Origin: CAZKCI01 sp964551475
GTDB taxonomy: Bacteria; Auribacterota; Erginobacteria; Erginobacterales; CAZKCI01
Assembly (NCBI GenBank): GCA_964551475.1
Contig: CAZKCI010000101.1
Location: forward strand, 1 to 14,803
DNA: 14,803 nucleotides
Direction of reading: 5' to 3'
A program made the translations under genes and the position numbers. The notes under the pieces were generated by a model, which did no database searches, was not told where the DNA came from, and saw only the letters and a program-made list of their open reading frames with translations. Shown in pieces: positions 13,515-14,803 of this stretch (position 1 is its first letter; every line of letters starts with the position of its first letter).

Positions 13515-13562
13515 GAATTATTGGGTATTGCGACTGGCGGTTATATTCGTGCAAATTCGTGG
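13491..13562. repeat. Inverted CACGAATT repeat at the polyferredoxin start
   Basis: CCACGAATTGACACGAAT (13491-13508) and ATTCGTGCAAATTCGTGG (13545-13562) are reverse complements with two mismatches. A third CACGAATT word lies between them (13512-13519). The apparent GTG start of the polyferredoxin gene is inside this repeat, and the whole gap between it and the DUF362 gene is filled by it. Confidence 0.85.
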
Positions 13563-13583
13563 AAATCGTTTGCCATGACCGGG

Positions 13584-14537
13584 TCAGACGGAGATCTCCT
13601 TGACCCGGATCGCGGAGAGGTCCGTCTTCCCGAGCCCCATCTCTTTCGCGGCGACGAGGTAGACGAGGTCGGAGGGCTTGAGGTCGAAGTAGCCGGCGGC
13701 GAAGGAATCGACCGCCACCTGGTCCGTTCCCGCCACGATCCGGTCGAGGATCTTGACCTGGCCCGGACCCTTGGGGCCATTGCTGAGGAGGATGCGGGTG
13801 CAGTCGAGAAGGTTGATCTGGGGTTTCAGACGGGTGCAGACGTCGGCGATGCACTGGTGAAGGTCGAGCTTGTGGAAGGCGAAGCGGTCCTCGACCGCCC
13901 CCAGGTGGTTCTTCATCGCCATGGTGAGCCGCGACGAGCCGTGCATTTTCGCGATCGGCAGGTTGATCAGGAGGTCGGCCTCCAGGATCCGGCGGGCGAT
14001 CGCCGTCTTCTTGAGCTTTTTAGCGCCGGGGAGGACGACCGGGACGAAATCCTTCTCTTCGGCGAGGGCGATCATCCTGGCCCCGGCCTTTTCGACCGCC
14101 TCCTGGATCCCGGAAACGCGGAAGCAGGACCGGTGGTTGTCGCAGGGGTTCTCCACCACCGCGAGGTTCTTCACGCCCGCTTCCAGGCAAACCTTGACCG
14201 TTTCGGCGACGATGAGGGGGTGGGTGGTCGCGGCCTGCTCGGGAGTCCGGGACCAGGCGGCGTTGGGCTTGATCACCACCTTCATCCCCGGTTTCAGAAA
14301 GCGGCCGGGGAAGCCGAGACGCGAAAGCGCCTCGCGGACCAGGCGGGGGTAGTCCTTTCCGGAGACGACGAAGAGATCGAAGTCCGCACTCTGAGCCATC
14401 GGCGATTCGGGGAGGGCGGCGAGAAGGCGCCGGGCGAGAGGGGAAGAGAGCATCCCCGCCGCGGCGAGGAGTTTCAGGAAGCGGCGGCGGTTCACGGAAA
14501 CGCGGGGGATGGCCGCGATGTCAAATCGATCCGGCAT
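13584..14537 (-). CDS. Tat-exported DUF362 family protein
   Basis: A 317-aa protein with a twin-arginine signal, NRRRFLKLLAAAGMLSSPLA (16-35), indicating export as a folded, cofactor-bearing protein. The rest matches the DUF362 family: GMKVVIKPNAAW (84-95), THPLIVAETVKVCLEAGVKN (105-124), and the block NLPIAKMHG followed by LTMAMKNHLG with conserved Lys, His and Asn. No ferredoxin-type Cys clusters are present; some family members carry a fused ferredoxin, and here the adjacent polyferredoxin may serve that role. The molecular activity of DUF362 proteins is not established to my knowledge. The start at 14537 is chosen because it places the Tat motif near the N-terminus. No strong Shine-Dalgarno sequence is seen. 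Confidence 0.85.
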   Translation of the reverse strand: MPDRFDIAAIPRVSVNRRRFLKLLAAAGMLSSPLARRLLAALPESPMAQSADFDLFVVSGKDYPRLVREALSRLGFPGRFLKPGMKVVIKPNAAWSRTPEQAATTHPLIVAETVKVCLEAGVKNLAVVENPCDNHRSCFRVSGIQEAVEKAGARMIALAEEKDFVPVVLPGAKKLKKTAIARRILEADLLINLPIAKMHGSSRLTMAMKNHLGAVEDRFAFHKLDLHQCIADVCTRLKPQINLLDCTRILLSNGPKGPGQVKILDRIVAGTDQVAVDSFAAGYFDLKPSDLVYLVAAKEMGLGKTDLSAIRVKEISV

Positions 14538-14581
14538 ACTCTGAAAATAGCACGCGGGGCGGTCTCGCGCAAAAAATTAAC

Positions 14582-14614
14582 CGCGAATAAAGCGCGAATA
14601 AAGCGCGAATAATT
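14582..14614. repeat. 11-bp tandem repeat (CGCGAATAAAG)
   Basis: Two full units and one partial unit of CGCGAATAAAG begin at 14582, 14593 and 14604, in the leader region of the DUF362 gene. It is another short word-like intergenic repeat. The surrounding 14538-14663 holds no supported gene. Confidence 0.75.
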
Positions 14615-14663
14615 TAGATTCATGTCCGAAAATGATAGAGATCGTTCCAGTCATTTGAGTCTA

Positions 14664-14803
14664 GTTACTAATCCGACCGTTGTAGTCCAGACATCGACTA
14701 TGGTTGTCATTGCGAGCGAAGCGAAGCAATCTCTTGCCGCTCATGGAGTTGGGATTGCTTCGTCGCTCCGCTCCTCGCAATGACATGTCTATATTATTCT
14801 GGA
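14664..14803 (-). repeat. Right arm of 140-bp inverted repeat at the window ends
   Basis: This is the reverse complement of 3-142, ungapped, with about 16 differences. Nine of these cluster in a short stretch just inside the palindromic core and the rest are scattered. The inner 25 bases (14664-14688) and the palindromic core are almost unchanged, which suggests these parts are what is conserved in the element. Short open frames crossing it are repeat translation, not genes. Confidence 0.9.

Noticed and set aside
14538..14577. Promoter for the DUF362 gene (TTGCGC, 17 bp, TATTTT on the minus strand)
   Set aside because: The spacing is right but the -10 would lie only six bases from the ATG and both hexamers are weak, so it is not listed.

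Overview
The window looks like bacterial chromosome with GC-rich, tightly conserved genes separated by short gaps packed with low-complexity, self-complementary repeats. Sec and Tat export signals and an RmlD-like sugar reductase fit a diderm bacterium. The leuC-leuD-leuB-asd-truA run and this style of intergenic repeat recall Omnitrophota and related uncultured phyla, but that placement is a low-confidence impression. No phage, integrase, transposase, CRISPR, rRNA or tRNA was seen.

Layout. (1) 3-142: one arm of a 140-bp inverted repeat. Its partner is 14664-14803, so both window ends lie in the same repeat. (2) 144-5377: a surface-polysaccharide block. It holds a NodB-type deacetylase (+), an arabinokinase-N-terminus-like glycosyltransferase (-), an RmlD-like reductase (-) and a 642-aa multi-pass membrane protein with C-terminal TPRs (+). 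(3) 5449-11871: a biosynthetic block on the + strand behind a good sigma-70-type promoter. It holds leuC, leuD, an exported nitroreductase, leuB, asd and truA. (4) 11872-12281: a 410-bp gap made almost entirely of hairpin repeats and ending in a terminator-like stem. (5) 12282-14537 (-): a Tat-exported DUF362 protein followed by a NapH/NapG-like membrane polyferredoxin, probably a redox pair.

How the genes work together. LeuCD isomerises 2- and 3-isopropylmalate, and LeuB oxidises and decarboxylates 3-isopropylmalate for leucine synthesis. Asd makes aspartate semialdehyde for lysine/diaminopimelate, threonine and methionine. TruA modifies tRNA. The deacetylase, glycosyltransferase, reductase and membrane protein probably act on cell-surface glycans.

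The most unusual aspect is the intergenic DNA. Nearly every gap carries its own repeat family, several families recur in inverted copies, and many form perfect or near-perfect hairpins. Several genes take their stop codon, and two apparently their start codon, from a repeat, so the protein termini are repeat-encoded. A second point is that LeuB carries Lys-Tyr where NAD-dependent isopropylmalate dehydrogenases have Asp-Ile, which hints at NADP use.
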